The notes beneath the pieces are model-generated. The model was given only the letters and a program-made list of their open reading frames with translations. It had not been told where the DNA came from and ran no database searches. A program made the translations under genes and the position numbers. Shown here in pieces: positions 44,990-52,732 of a stretch of 64,000 bases of DNA (positions within the stretch are counted from its first letter, which is position 1; each line of letters starts with the position of its first letter). Source of the stretch: a virus; IMG/VR virus record IMGVR_UViG_3300010354_000067, positions 1-64,000 of that record. One strand, given 5' to 3'.

Positions 44990-45517
44990 ATGGACAGCAA
45001 AGATATCGTATTGCATATCGAAGAGGTAAACAAGGTAGCAGCAGAATATATCAAGGGCAAGGATGCCTCTGCTATCTCTAAAGAACTTGACATTCCTCGT
45101 AATCGTGTTCTTAATCTTTTGAATGAATGGCGCGAGATGATTGCCAACAATGAGGCAGTCAGAATCAGAGCGCGAGAAGCCCTCGCTGGCGCTGACCAGC
45201 ACTATAATCATCTTATTCGTCAAGCATATGAAGTAATTGAAGATGCGAACACCATGTCTAATCTCACTGCCAAGACCACTGCAATTAAACTGATCATGGA
45301 TATTGAGGGTAAGCGAATTGACATGCTTCAAAAGGCTGGCCTTCTAGAGAATAAGGAACTCGCAGATCAACTCTTGGAAGCAGAAAGAAAGCAGGAAATT
45401 CTTATAAAGATTCTTAAAGAGGTGTCTGGAGAATGTCCAAGGTGCAGAAATGAAGTGGCAAGAAGACTTGCTCAGGCATCTGGACAAGAGGAAGTGATTA
45501 CGGTTGAGCATACTTAA
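44990..45517 (+). CDS. terS: Terminase small subunit
   Basis: 175 residues. The N-terminal helix-turn-helix (AAEYIKGKDASAISKELDIP, RNRVLNLLNEW) would recognise the packaging site, followed by long helices for ring formation (DQHYNHLIRQAYEVIEDANT, IKLIMDIEGKRIDMLQKAG) and a C-terminal segment with CPRC. The position directly before the large subunit supports the call. Confidence 0.82.
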   Translation: MDSKDIVLHIEEVNKVAAEYIKGKDASAISKELDIPRNRVLNLLNEWREMIANNEAVRIRAREALAGADQHYNHLIRQAYEVIEDANTMSNLTAKTTAIKLIMDIEGKRIDMLQKAGLLENKELADQLLEAERKQEILIKILKEVSGECPRCRNEVARRLAQASGQEEVITVEHT

Positions 45518-47291
45518 TTTTGATGACTTTATTGGTGCATTAGACGATGATCCTTTTGAAGAATATCCAGTAGACATTAGAACGTTTGTTCATGATGAAC
45601 ACTATCTAGGTCAGCCAGAACTATCAGACATTCAGTATGATGTAGTTGAGGCTGGTAGCCAGATATATCGTCTTGATGATCTTAAAAGATTTATGAGTGA
45701 TACAGATGCAAAAAGACATTATGAAAAATATACAAAGAACGAAGTAATTCTCCAGTGTGGAAAGGGTAGTGGAAAAGATTACGTTTCTACTGTTACTGTT
45801 GCCTACATTGTATATAAACTTCTTTGTCTCAAAGATCCAGCAAAATATTATGGAAAGCCATCTGGTGACGCAATCGATATTATCAATATTGCTATTAACG
45901 CTCAGCAGGCAAAGAATGTTTTCTTCAAGGGCTTTAAGTTGAAGATTGAAAGAAGCCCTTGGTTTGCAGGAAAGTATGATCCAAAGGTAGACAATATTGA
46001 ATTTGATAAGTCAGTAACAGTCTATTCAGGACACTCAGAAAGAGAAAGCCATGAGGGTCTAAACCTAATCGCTGCCGTCCTTGACGAGATCTCTGGCTTT
46101 GCTCAGGAATCTGCAAGTGGTAATGAGAATGCCAAGACAGGTGACGCTATCTACAAAGCCTTTCGTGCATCAGTAGACTCTCGCTTCCCTGATTTTGGAA
46201 AGGTTCTGCTTCTATCATTCCCAAGATACCAAGGTGACTTTATTTCAAAGAGATATGAAGACGTTGTTCTTGAAAAAGAAACAGTGCTAAGGCAGCATAA
46301 CTTTTTTATTAATCCAGAACTTGGGGACATTGATGGGAATCAATATTCTATTGAGTGGGAAGAGGATCATATTGTTTCCTATAGGGTTCCGAAGGTATAT
46401 GCAATTAAAAGACCAACATGGGACGTAAATCCAACAAGAAGTATCACTGACTTTGAGCAACTATTCGTTGCTGATTATGCAGATGCGATTATGCGTTTTG
46501 CTTGTATGCCAACATTCTCTAGCGATGCATTCTTTAAGCAAAGAGATAAACTAGAGCGTGCAATGAGTTTAAGAAATCCGCTAGATAATTTTAGAAGACT
46601 TGACTCATCGTTTGTTCCACAAGAGGACAAGATATATTTTGTCCATGCAGACCTTGCACAGAAGCATGACAAGTGTGCTGTGTCAATAGCACATGTAGAA
46701 AAGTGGGTAGAAATAAAATCCTTTAATGACTATCAGCAGATTGTTCCGTTTGTAGTTGTTGATGCAGTCGCTTGGTGGGAGCCACGCAAGGAGGGTCCAG
46801 TTGATCTTTCTGAGGTAAAGAATTGGATTATTCATCTTAGAAGGAATGGGTTTAACCTTGGCCTTGTAACCTTTGACCGTTGGCAATCTTTTGATATTCA
46901 GCAAGAACTTAAGGCGGTAGGTATCAAAACAGATACCTTGTCTGTAGCAAAGAAGCACTATGAAGATCTTGCTATGCTTATTTATGAAGAAAGAGTTGCT
47001 ATGCCACACATTGATCTACTCTTGGAAGAAATGAGCGAACTAAAAATTGTTTCTGATAAGAAGGTCGATCACCCAAGAAAAAAGTCAAAGGACTTGGCAG
47101 ACGCGGTATGTGGAGCAGTGTATGATGCAATTAGCCATACTCCACGAAATACCAATCAAGAAATTAGTATCCATTCATGGAAATCTCTTAACAAAGAGAA
47201 TATGAAAAAGGATGAAATAGCAAACCTTATTGAGCCTCCAAAGGCTTCAGAGGAAATAAAAGATTACCTAACAAACCTAGGAATGTTGTGA
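45504..47291 (+). CDS. terL: Terminase large subunit
   Basis: 595 residues from TTG 45504, overlapping terS. ATPase: Walker A variant QCGKGSGKD near 84-92, Walker B AAVLDEISGF near 187-196, and coupling motif LLLSFPRYQGD near 233. RNase H-like nuclease: HADLAQKHDKCA near 379-390, LVTFDRWQSFD near 452-462, and KDLADAVCGAVYD near 531-543 with acidic residues. It packages DNA through the portal and cuts it. Together with the portal gene it defines the packaging machinery. Confidence 0.93.
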   Translation: MSILNFDDFIGALDDDPFEEYPVDIRTFVHDEHYLGQPELSDIQYDVVEAGSQIYRLDDLKRFMSDTDAKRHYEKYTKNEVILQCGKGSGKDYVSTVTVAYIVYKLLCLKDPAKYYGKPSGDAIDIINIAINAQQAKNVFFKGFKLKIERSPWFAGKYDPKVDNIEFDKSVTVYSGHSERESHEGLNLIAAVLDEISGFAQESASGNENAKTGDAIYKAFRASVDSRFPDFGKVLLLSFPRYQGDFISKRYEDVVLEKETVLRQHNFFINPELGDIDGNQYSIEWEEDHIVSYRVPKVYAIKRPTWDVNPTRSITDFEQLFVADYADAIMRFACMPTFSSDAFFKQRDKLERAMSLRNPLDNFRRLDSSFVPQEDKIYFVHADLAQKHDKCAVSIAHVEKWVEIKSFNDYQQIVPFVVVDAVAWWEPRKEGPVDLSEVKNWIIHLRRNGFNLGLVTFDRWQSFDIQQELKAVGIKTDTLSVAKKHYEDLAMLIYEERVAMPHIDLLLEEMSELKIVSDKKVDHPRKKSKDLADAVCGAVYDAISHTPRNTNQEISIHSWKSLNKENMKKDEIANLIEPPKASEEIKDYLTNLGML

Positions 47292-47298
47292 GGAAACT

Positions 47299-47466
47299 AT
47301 GACATGGTTTTTAATTTGCTGCATTGCAGTTTTTATTCTATCTCTAGTAAGCAATGTATTGTTTTTGCTCAGCCCAATGAATAACCTAAAGGGTGGATCT
47401 ATCCTTGGAATTATTGTGTTTACAGCATTGACAGTATGGGCTATATCTCTTATAATTAGTGGGTAG
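47299..47466 (+). CDS. Small membrane protein, holin candidate
   Basis: 55 residues with two predicted membrane segments: WFLICCIAVFILSLVSNVLF near 3-22, a short polar turn (NNLKGG), and ILGIIVFTALTVWAISLIIS near 34-53. GAGGAAA site. It sits between terminase and the endolysins, so a holin or antiholin role is plausible; small size and two segments fit class II-like holins. Confidence 0.6.
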   Translation: MTWFLICCIAVFILSLVSNVLFLLSPMNNLKGGSILGIIVFTALTVWAISLIISG

Positions 47467-47472
47467 TGATTA

Positions 47473-47551
47473 CGGCAGGTAGGCAAATTGGTTACGCCGC
47501 CAGTCTTATAAACTGGGATTACGATTGTGGGTTCAAGCCCCACCCTGCCGA
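47473..47551 (+). tRNA. tRNA-Ile(UAU), atypical variable region
   Basis: 7-bp acceptor stem (CGGCAGG/CCTGCCG), 3-bp D stem, 5-bp anticodon stem CCAGT/ACTGG with loop CTTATAA (anticodon UAU at 47507-47509), and 5-bp T stem GTGGG/CCCAC with loop TTCAAGC. The variable region is 10 nt (GATTACGATT), longer than class I tRNAs. Identity is from the anticodon only. No CCA encoded. Confidence 0.75.
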
Positions 47552-47576
47552 CAAGCATACCTTTTAATTGTAAAGG

Positions 47577-47585
47577 TGGTATAAT
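47577..47585 (+). promoter_or_regulatory. Extended -10 promoter, leaderless type
   Basis: TGG then TATAAT, with 7 nt to ATG 47593, just after the tRNA. Confidence 0.6.
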
Positions 47586-47592
47586 TTTTTCT

Positions 47593-47736
47593 ATGGACTT
47601 TAAAAAAATTATGTTTGAGCAAGATGAGGAAAAGGCAAAGCAGATTATTGCTGAAATAACTGAGACTGATCCTACAGATAATAGTGAAGACTATACAGTA
47701 GAAGACGAGTCTGAGATTGATTGGACAAACCTATAA
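47593..47736 (+). CDS. Small acidic protein
   Basis: 47 residues, strongly acidic (EITETDPTDNSEDYTVEDES). ATG 47593 has no ribosome site and fits leaderless translation. The stop overlaps the endolysin ATG (TAATG). Function unknown; it may couple expression of the endolysin. Confidence 0.6.
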   Translation: MDFKKIMFEQDEEKAKQIIAEITETDPTDNSEDYTVEDESEIDWTNL

Positions 47737-48455
47737 TGGCGAAACTATGTGCTGGTGGCGTAACACTAAGAGATCAAGTAAATAAGAGATGGCCCTCAAG
47801 AGATAAGGCCAGCGATGGTTGGATAGGCGATGCTGCTCACGCAGCACGAGAGGGATGGGGAACCAACGGCAAGGGGTCTTACCACAATCCAGATCCAAAT
47901 GGAATTGTTCACGCTATTGACTTGGACGAAGACTTTTTTGGTAAGGGTAAGGGTCAGGCAGAGGCAAAGAAGTTTGCTGAAGAGTTGGCAACCTATTGTC
48001 GTCAGGGCAAGGATGGTGGACGCATTGCCCATATTGTCTATGAAGATCAAGTAGCCTCTGGCACAGCCAACAACTGGCATTTTCGTGGTAGTGGGTACGG
48101 GCATACCCACCATATTCATATTAGTTTTACAAATAAGGCTGATCGTGATGGAAGCCCATTTAAACTTCCAATTTTTGAAACTGGAGATAAGCCAAAGCCT
48201 CCAGCGCCAAAGCCAGAGCAGGCTCCAGCATATCCAGGCAGATCTAAACTTCAGTTTAAGCAGAAGAACGCTGATGTAAGAGATTTACAGAAGCAGTTAG
48301 TTAAGAAGGGTTTTGAAATCCCCGCTGGTGCAACAGGATATTACGGAGATCAAACCGTAAGCGCAGTAAAGAAGTTTTATAAGTCTATTGGAAAGATTAA
48401 GGATGGAAAGTCAGTCGATCCTCAAGGATGGAACGCTCTGTGGGGTGCTAAGTAA
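47736..48455 (+). CDS. M15-like peptidase endolysin with peptidoglycan-binding domain
   Basis: 239 residues from ATG 47736. The N-terminal 140 residues resemble a D-Ala-D-Ala carboxypeptidase-type zinc peptidase: NGIVHAIDLDEDFF (His and Asp) near 60-70, and GHTHHIHISF near 124-133. A Pro/Lys-rich linker follows near 155-175, then a PG_binding_1 domain (ADVRDLQKQLVKKGFEIPAG ... VKKFYKSIG) near 180-239. It cuts cell-wall peptides at lysis. The second wall enzyme beside the transglycosylase at 44.4 kb. Confidence 0.8.
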   Translation: MAKLCAGGVTLRDQVNKRWPSRDKASDGWIGDAAHAAREGWGTNGKGSYHNPDPNGIVHAIDLDEDFFGKGKGQAEAKKFAEELATYCRQGKDGGRIAHIVYEDQVASGTANNWHFRGSGYGHTHHIHISFTNKADRDGSPFKLPIFETGDKPKPPAPKPEQAPAYPGRSKLQFKQKNADVRDLQKQLVKKGFEIPAGATGYYGDQTVSAVKKFYKSIGKIKDGKSVDPQGWNALWGAK

Positions 48456-49279
48456 TGCCATATGACATTAAGGAAAATTACATGGATTGCAACGGCTATG
48501 CTGTTGTCGGTCCAGATGGGTCAATCAAGGGCTGCCATATAAGCAGGGAAAAGGCACAGGCACAGCAAGCGGCCTTATATTCAGTAGAGGAAAAGGTTGC
48601 AAAGGCTTATTCAATGCTTGATCCATCAGAAAAGGCCTTCCACGATGCCCTTGCTTCTGTAGCAGCAAAGTATGGAAAGTTTAGCAATGAAACTCCTGTC
48701 TATGCAGGGTATGAGCCTGCTGTAGAAAATGAAAACATTCTTAAGGGAATCGTTTGCGGGAATTGCTCATTCTGGCAGGGCGATGGCGTTTGTCAAATTG
48801 TTGCAGGAGAAATTGAATACAACGGTTATTGCCGTCTTGCAGCAATTCCATCAGAACTTGTTAATGCTGATGCCCCAGAGGTTGAAGTAGAGGAGGAAGA
48901 AATGGATAAGCAATATAATGGCTGTGGCTGCCCTACATGCAAGGAGATGAATGTTGCTTGCAAAGACTGCCCAGTTTGTAATTCAGAAATGGGAAAGGCA
49001 GACGGAGTTCGTGTAGGACAAATGGTTTCTTGGAATTCTAGCGGCGGCAGAGCAGAAGGAAGAGTCAAGAGAATTATAAGAGAGGGATCATACAATGTCC
49101 CAAACTCTGATTTTACAATTACTGGCACTCCAGATAATCCAGCGGTAGTCATTGAAGTATATCGTGATGGAAAGCCAAGCGGAAGAATGGTTGGTCATAG
49201 AATGGATACTCTTTCTGCAAAGAAGAGCGTATGGCTTGGAATGTTTGATCCTAGAGTTGGGCTGATGAAGCGTGGCTGA
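48455..49279 (+). CDS. Cys-rich protein with DUF2945/TUDOR-like C-terminus
   Basis: 274 residues. N-terminal NCNGYAV-like segment (MDCNGYAVVGPDGSIKGCHI), a Cys-rich middle (GNCSFWQGDGVCQI, GYCRLAAIP), an acidic stretch, then CGCPTCKEMNVACKDCPVC near 156-174. The last 90 residues contain VRVGQMVSWNSSGGRAEGRV, matching the DUF2945 (hypervirulence-associated TUDOR) pattern. Function unknown; zinc binding likely. An internal ATG at 48902 after AGGAGGAAGAA could give a shorter form starting MDKQYNGCG. Confidence 0.65.
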   Translation: MPYDIKENYMDCNGYAVVGPDGSIKGCHISREKAQAQQAALYSVEEKVAKAYSMLDPSEKAFHDALASVAAKYGKFSNETPVYAGYEPAVENENILKGIVCGNCSFWQGDGVCQIVAGEIEYNGYCRLAAIPSELVNADAPEVEVEEEEMDKQYNGCGCPTCKEMNVACKDCPVCNSEMGKADGVRVGQMVSWNSSGGRAEGRVKRIIREGSYNVPNSDFTITGTPDNPAVVIEVYRDGKPSGRMVGHRMDTLSAKKSVWLGMFDPRVGLMKRG

Positions 49280-49649
49280 TACCTATACTCCAACTGCTGG
49301 CATGAAGGCTGCTGCTAGGCGTGCCCTCAAATGGAAGGAAGAGGGTAAGGCAACTGGAGCAGGAACTCCTGTAGGCTGGGGAAGGGCAACAGACATTGTT
49401 GCGGGTAGAGCATTGTCCCTTGATACAGTAAAGCGTATGTATTCATTCTTCTCTCGTCATGAGGTTGATAAGAAGGGTAAAGATTTCTACAACACATCAA
49501 ATCCATCAAATGGTCGCATCATGTGGGACGCATGGGGTGGAGATGCAGGATTCTCTTGGTCAAGAAAGATTGTCCAAAGAGAGGATGCAAAGAAGTTGTG
49601 GAAAGGGTCAGCATTTGATGCAGATGTTGACAAAAGACAGCGCTCCTGA
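49272..49649 (+). CDS. Conserved phage protein of unknown function
   Basis: 125 residues from GTG 49272. TAGMKAAARRALKWKEEGKA, then GWGRATDIVAGRALSLDTVK and MWDAWGGDAGFSW. I have seen this small protein in many phages, often beside capsid protease or DUF2945 proteins; its role is unknown. Overlaps the preceding gene by 8 nt. Confidence 0.7.
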   Translation: MADTYTPTAGMKAAARRALKWKEEGKATGAGTPVGWGRATDIVAGRALSLDTVKRMYSFFSRHEVDKKGKDFYNTSNPSNGRIMWDAWGGDAGFSWSRKIVQREDAKKLWKGSAFDADVDKRQRS

Positions 49650-49655
49650 TAAAAT
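49647..49655 (+). promoter_or_regulatory. Weak extended -10 promoter
   Basis: TGA then TAAAAT overlapping the preceding stop; AAAGGAG follows. Confidence 0.4.
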
Positions 49656-49677
49656 TTATATAAAGGAGTTGATGGGA

Positions 49678-50022
49678 ATGATACCCTTCATCTTGTTTAC
49701 ATTTTCTCCATCATTTTCATATTTGTGGGGAGTAATGATAAACTTAATATATCTTGTAAGAACAGACAAAGTAGATAGAGCATTTGATACGATCATAAAA
49801 GACGTAGAAGAGCCAGAGGAAGATGAAGATATGGACGAGTTTATCAGCGTAGCGGTAATAGAGGATAGGGCGTATTGGGTAGTAGACAATACGTTTTATG
49901 TCGCAGAAATAGTAGACGGAGAAATTGATAAAACATCTTCTCGCCCTATCAATGCCTTTGAAATGTCTATAAAAGATATAAATAAAATGTTGTTCATATT
50001 GGATAATCTAGTAGAAGGATAG
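49678..50022 (+). CDS. Small protein with N-terminal membrane segment
   Basis: 114 residues from ATG 49678 (AGGAG, 9-nt spacing; ATG 49672 is too close to the site). Hydrophobic start IPFILFTFSPSFSYLWGVMI, then an acidic middle (EEPEEDEDMDE) and a beta/helix C-terminal domain. Possibly membrane-anchored; not recognised. Confidence 0.6.
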   Translation: MIPFILFTFSPSFSYLWGVMINLIYLVRTDKVDRAFDTIIKDVEEPEEDEDMDEFISVAVIEDRAYWVVDNTFYVAEIVDGEIDKTSSRPINAFEMSIKDINKMLFILDNLVEG

Positions 50023-50024
50023 TA

Positions 50025-50369
50025 ATGAATATCGTTGTTCAGGGAACTAAGGAGTTCTCAGACTATAATGTATTTTTGCGTGCCATGGGCGTTGCTCTTT
50101 CAGATATTTCAGATAAGGAGTTTAACGTCTACTCCGTTGGTCCCGCGCAGGTAAATTCTTTTACTGCTGAGTTTTGTAATCGGTCAGAGAATAGCCTAAA
50201 GCAGCGAGGGATCAAGACAAAGTTCTATCGTGTTCCATCCTCATACATTGAGGAGAATCTTGATAGTTTTGACTATTTTGCTTTTCTTTCAGCACCAAGT
50301 CAGAAGCCATCACGACTGGTTGCTTCAGCAGAACTTCATGGGATCGAAGTAGGAATCTTTAGGTACTAA
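50025..50369 (+). CDS. Rossmann/SLOG-like protein
   Basis: 114 residues. IVVQGTKEFSDYNVFLRAMG at the start and FDYFAFLSAPSQKPSRLVAS near 82-101 resemble the small Rossmann-like SLOG proteins that bind nucleotide ligands, including LOG/YspA types in phages. The match is by eye and weak. Starts 3 nt after the previous stop. Confidence 0.45.
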   Translation: MNIVVQGTKEFSDYNVFLRAMGVALSDISDKEFNVYSVGPAQVNSFTAEFCNRSENSLKQRGIKTKFYRVPSSYIEENLDSFDYFAFLSAPSQKPSRLVASAELHGIEVGIFRY

Positions 50370-50377
50370 GGATAATA

Positions 50378-50758
50378 ATGATTAGTAATAGGGATAATGC
50401 CTATCTTAGTGTTGCACGCTATTGTGCAAAGAAGTCTTCCGCAAGAAAGATGCATGGCGCTATTGTTGTAAAGGGCGGAAGAGTATTGGGAACTGGATTT
50501 AACAGAAATAGGAATAATCCAAATATTGTTTCTCCAGAGCATATCAAGACAGAATGCTCGTATCATGCAGAAGAGTCTGCTATTCGTGATGCTGGAAACG
50601 ATGTTCGTGGAGCAATCATTTATGTAGCAAGAGTAAATAGACATGGAGAAGATCGTGATAGTAAGCCATGTCCCAAGTGCTTGACTCTAATCAAGGAGTC
50701 TGGAATCAAAAGAGTAATCTACACAACAAGTTCAGGGAGAATTGATGTTCATCACTAG
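50378..50758 (+). CDS. dCMP/cytidine deaminase-like enzyme
   Basis: 126 residues, zinc-dependent deaminase fold: KMHGAIVVKGGRVLGTGFN, then CSYHAEESAIRDAG (His-Ala-Glu active site near 57-59) and PCPKCLTLIKESG (CxxC near 92-95). It converts dCMP to dUMP or deaminates cytidine, feeding thymidylate synthesis and complementing the ribonucleotide reductase at 0.1 kb. Confidence 0.8.
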   Translation: MISNRDNAYLSVARYCAKKSSARKMHGAIVVKGGRVLGTGFNRNRNNPNIVSPEHIKTECSYHAEESAIRDAGNDVRGAIIYVARVNRHGEDRDSKPCPKCLTLIKESGIKRVIYTTSSGRIDVHH

Positions 50759-50963
50759 TTTGTCAGAGATGGAGCAGATTGTTGCTTCACGTTCAGACCT
50801 TCATTGGGAAGGCTGGGACGTAGTGCGTTACAAGAAGAACCCAAATGCACAGTTTGATGTGACTGGCGTTTTTAGAAATGGTTCTTGGCACAAGCGTTAC
50901 GTTTTTCCAATCACTGAGGATGGATGGTCCATTCCACATAGCATTGGAAATCGTGATGCATAA
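50745..50963 (+). CDS. Small protein of unknown function
   Basis: 72 residues from ATG 50745 (GGGAG site), overlapping the deaminase end. WEGWDVVRYKKNPNAQFDVT and WHKRYVFPITEDGWSIPHS: a small beta protein rich in Trp. Shared stop/start overlap with the WhiB gene. Confidence 0.6.
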   Translation: MFITSLSEMEQIVASRSDLHWEGWDVVRYKKNPNAQFDVTGVFRNGSWHKRYVFPITEDGWSIPHSIGNRDA

Positions 50964-51237
50964 ATGGAAAGATAAAGCAAAGTGTCTTGGAATGGACACC
51001 AATATATTTTTTGATAAGTATGAAGAGGATCAAAAGATTGCAGCGAGCATAGATCTTTTATGTAGAGATTGCCCAGTAAATAGACAGTGTTTTGCCGTAG
51101 GTGTCTCCAACAAGGAATGGGGAGTCTGGGGTGGTGTTTATTTAAAAGAGGGAAACATCGACAAGGAGTTTAATGCTCATAAGACAAAGCAGTCATGGTT
51201 TGATACTTGGCAGTCCTTGACGATGGAGAAGAGATGA
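50956..51237 (+). CDS. WhiB-family Fe-S transcription regulator
   Basis: 93 residues from ATG 50956. AKCLGMDTNIFF, then LCRDCPVNRQCFAVG gives four Cys (one plus C-x2-C-x5-C near 14, 37, 40, 46), followed by the GVWGGVYL turn near 57-64 that defines the Wbl family. Wbl proteins bind a 4Fe-4S cluster and the primary sigma factor; they are restricted to actinobacteria and their phages. In mycobacteriophage TM4 a WhiB represses host whiB2. A role in host or phage transcription switching is inferred. Confidence 0.85.
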   Translation: MHKWKDKAKCLGMDTNIFFDKYEEDQKIAASIDLLCRDCPVNRQCFAVGVSNKEWGVWGGVYLKEGNIDKEFNAHKTKQSWFDTWQSLTMEKR

Positions 51238-51497
51238 TTTATACACCCAAGATGAAGGCTCTGGTTCATTCAGTTCCAGTACCTGCTGATTTTATAATGG
51301 ACGTTGTAGAGTATGACATGTACCCGCCCTATATTGGCCTTAGATTTTATGAAAGCCACTGGAGACACATGTCTGATAGGGAGCGTCTTAAGTGTATCTC
51401 CTATCTACAAAAGGTTAAGGCTATTATTGAGTCCCATGGCGTGCCAGTAACACTTGATCCAGTGTATGACGTTCCTGGAGGACAAAAGTTAGGATGA
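51234..51497 (+). CDS. Small protein of unknown function
   Basis: 87 residues from ATG 51234, overlapping the WhiB stop (ATGA). PADFIMDVVEYDMYPPYIGL and HMSDRERLKCISYLQKVKAI; a small alpha/beta protein. Not recognised. Confidence 0.6.
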   Translation: MIYTPKMKALVHSVPVPADFIMDVVEYDMYPPYIGLRFYESHWRHMSDRERLKCISYLQKVKAIIESHGVPVTLDPVYDVPGGQKLG

Positions 51498-52453
51498 GTA
51501 TCTTTGTTTCTATAGTTTCATATCGTGATACAGAACTCTTGCCAACAATTAAAAGTATTTTACAAAATGCTGATGATCCAAGCGATCTTCATTTTGGCGT
51601 AGTGTCACAGGATCTAAAGAATAGTCATCCAGATCTTTCTTTTATCAAGCAACTCTCTTACCTTAAAATGGATTTTCGGGAGGCAAGGGGAGTTGGATAT
51701 GCTAGAAAGATTGCTATGGAAATGTATGACAATCAATCTTTTTATTTTCAAATAGACTCTCATATGCGTGCTGCTCAAGGATGGGATACAAAACTAAAAA
51801 GCATGTACGATACATGCTCTTCTTTAGAAAAAAATGAAAAGATAATCCTGAGCCAATTTCCTGCACCATATGAAATTCATACAGACGGATCAATATTCTA
51901 TCCAAAAAATCATTATGAACTTTGGGACATTCCAAGTTGGTCAAAGGTTCACAACAGAGATCACGGAGCATGGTCAGCAACAAGACAAATAATTAAAGAC
52001 CTTTCTGTGCCACATATATCAGAAACAGTTCTGGCTGGATATCTTTTTGCCCCCAAGCCTTTCGTAAAAGAAATTCCATACGATGAAAGAATATCTTTTA
52101 TGGGAGAAGAACTTTGTATAGCAATCAGAGCCTATACGAGAGGTTGGAAGATATATGCTCCAAATGAAATGCTTCTTTGGCATTTCTATAAAAGAAAGTT
52201 AAGCCCAAAGATTTGGAATCAAAATGATGATATTAAGAGGCCGCTGAAGTGGGTAGAAATGGAAATGGAGTCTAAGAAGGTACAGAAAAATATTCTGCTT
52301 GGTAATGAGACAGGGTTATATGGAATCGATAACCATGACAAGTATCTTGAGTACCAAGACTTTATTGGAATTAACTTTGCTGACTTTTATAAGAATGAGA
52401 TAAACAAAAAGGTGAACAACTCGTTAAGAGTAGAAGAAATAATGTTTCCGTGA
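51494..52453 (+). CDS. Glycosyltransferase, GlcNAc-transferase-like (GT60-type pattern)
   Basis: 319 residues. N-terminal Rossmann strand IFVSIVSYRDTELLPTIKSI, a nucleotide-sugar metal site FQIDSHMRAAQGWD near 78-91 (D-x-H/D type), and FMGEELCIAIRAYTRGWKIY near 199-218. The pattern resembles the GlcNAc-transferase family PF11397 (Skp1-type). It would add a sugar to a protein, wall or DNA acceptor. It lies on the plus strand, separate from the minus-strand glycosyltransferase block. Confidence 0.7.
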   Translation: MSIFVSIVSYRDTELLPTIKSILQNADDPSDLHFGVVSQDLKNSHPDLSFIKQLSYLKMDFREARGVGYARKIAMEMYDNQSFYFQIDSHMRAAQGWDTKLKSMYDTCSSLEKNEKIILSQFPAPYEIHTDGSIFYPKNHYELWDIPSWSKVHNRDHGAWSATRQIIKDLSVPHISETVLAGYLFAPKPFVKEIPYDERISFMGEELCIAIRAYTRGWKIYAPNEMLLWHFYKRKLSPKIWNQNDDIKRPLKWVEMEMESKKVQKNILLGNETGLYGIDNHDKYLEYQDFIGINFADFYKNEINKKVNNSLRVEEIMFP

Positions 52454-52467
52454 CTATAATCATAGTC
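52452..52467 (+). terminator. Hairpin terminator after the glycosyltransferase
   Basis: GACTAT/ATAGTC 6-bp stem with a 4-nt loop followed by ATTTTGTTT. Confidence 0.6.
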
Positions 52468-52474
52468 ATTTTGT

Positions 52475-52503
52475 TTGACCAATGAACAAATTTCTGGTAC
52501 GAT
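52475..52503 (+). promoter_or_regulatory. Sigma70-type promoter
   Basis: TTGACC, 17-nt spacer, TGG-TACGAT. Leader carries AAAGGAGG before ATG 52533. Confidence 0.65.
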
Positions 52504-52532
52504 ATATGTATCACCCAAAAGGAGGAATTTAC

Positions 52533-52688
52533 ATGAAGGCACTTTCACGCCTATTTGCGAATCTTTTCACAAGCCCTGCCACAAGCAGCATAGAAAAGAT
52601 GCACAGAGAATGGGATCGTCAGAGGGCAAAGGCAATGTCCCCAAGCGAACTTTCTGAAATTGATGCAATATTTGCCCGTCACATCTAA
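52533..52688 (+). CDS. Small helical protein (DUF3563-like look)
   Basis: 51 residues: KALSRLFANLFTSPATSSIE then an amphipathic helix ending SELSEIDAIFARHI. Strong AAAGGAGG site. Function unknown; promoter and terminator on both sides make it a single-gene unit. Confidence 0.65.
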   Translation: MKALSRLFANLFTSPATSSIEKMHREWDRQRAKAMSPSELSEIDAIFARHI

Positions 52689-52718
52689 TTGACAATCATC
52701 CACTCCATACGATATAAT
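52689..52718 (+). promoter_or_regulatory. Sigma70-type promoter within a palindrome
   Basis: TTGACA, 18-nt spacer and TATAAT at 52713-52718. The -10 lies in the loop of a 12-bp inverted repeat. Confidence 0.75.
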
Positions 52719-52732
52719 TTTGGAGTGGATGA
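52696..52732. promoter_or_regulatory. 12-bp perfect inverted repeat spanning the -10 (operator candidate)
   Basis: TCATCCACTCCA and TGGAGTGGATGA with a 13-nt spacer containing the -10 hexamer. It covers the promoter from spacer to about +8. Either a repressor site or, less likely, an RNA hairpin, since only the right arm would be transcribed. Confidence 0.65.
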
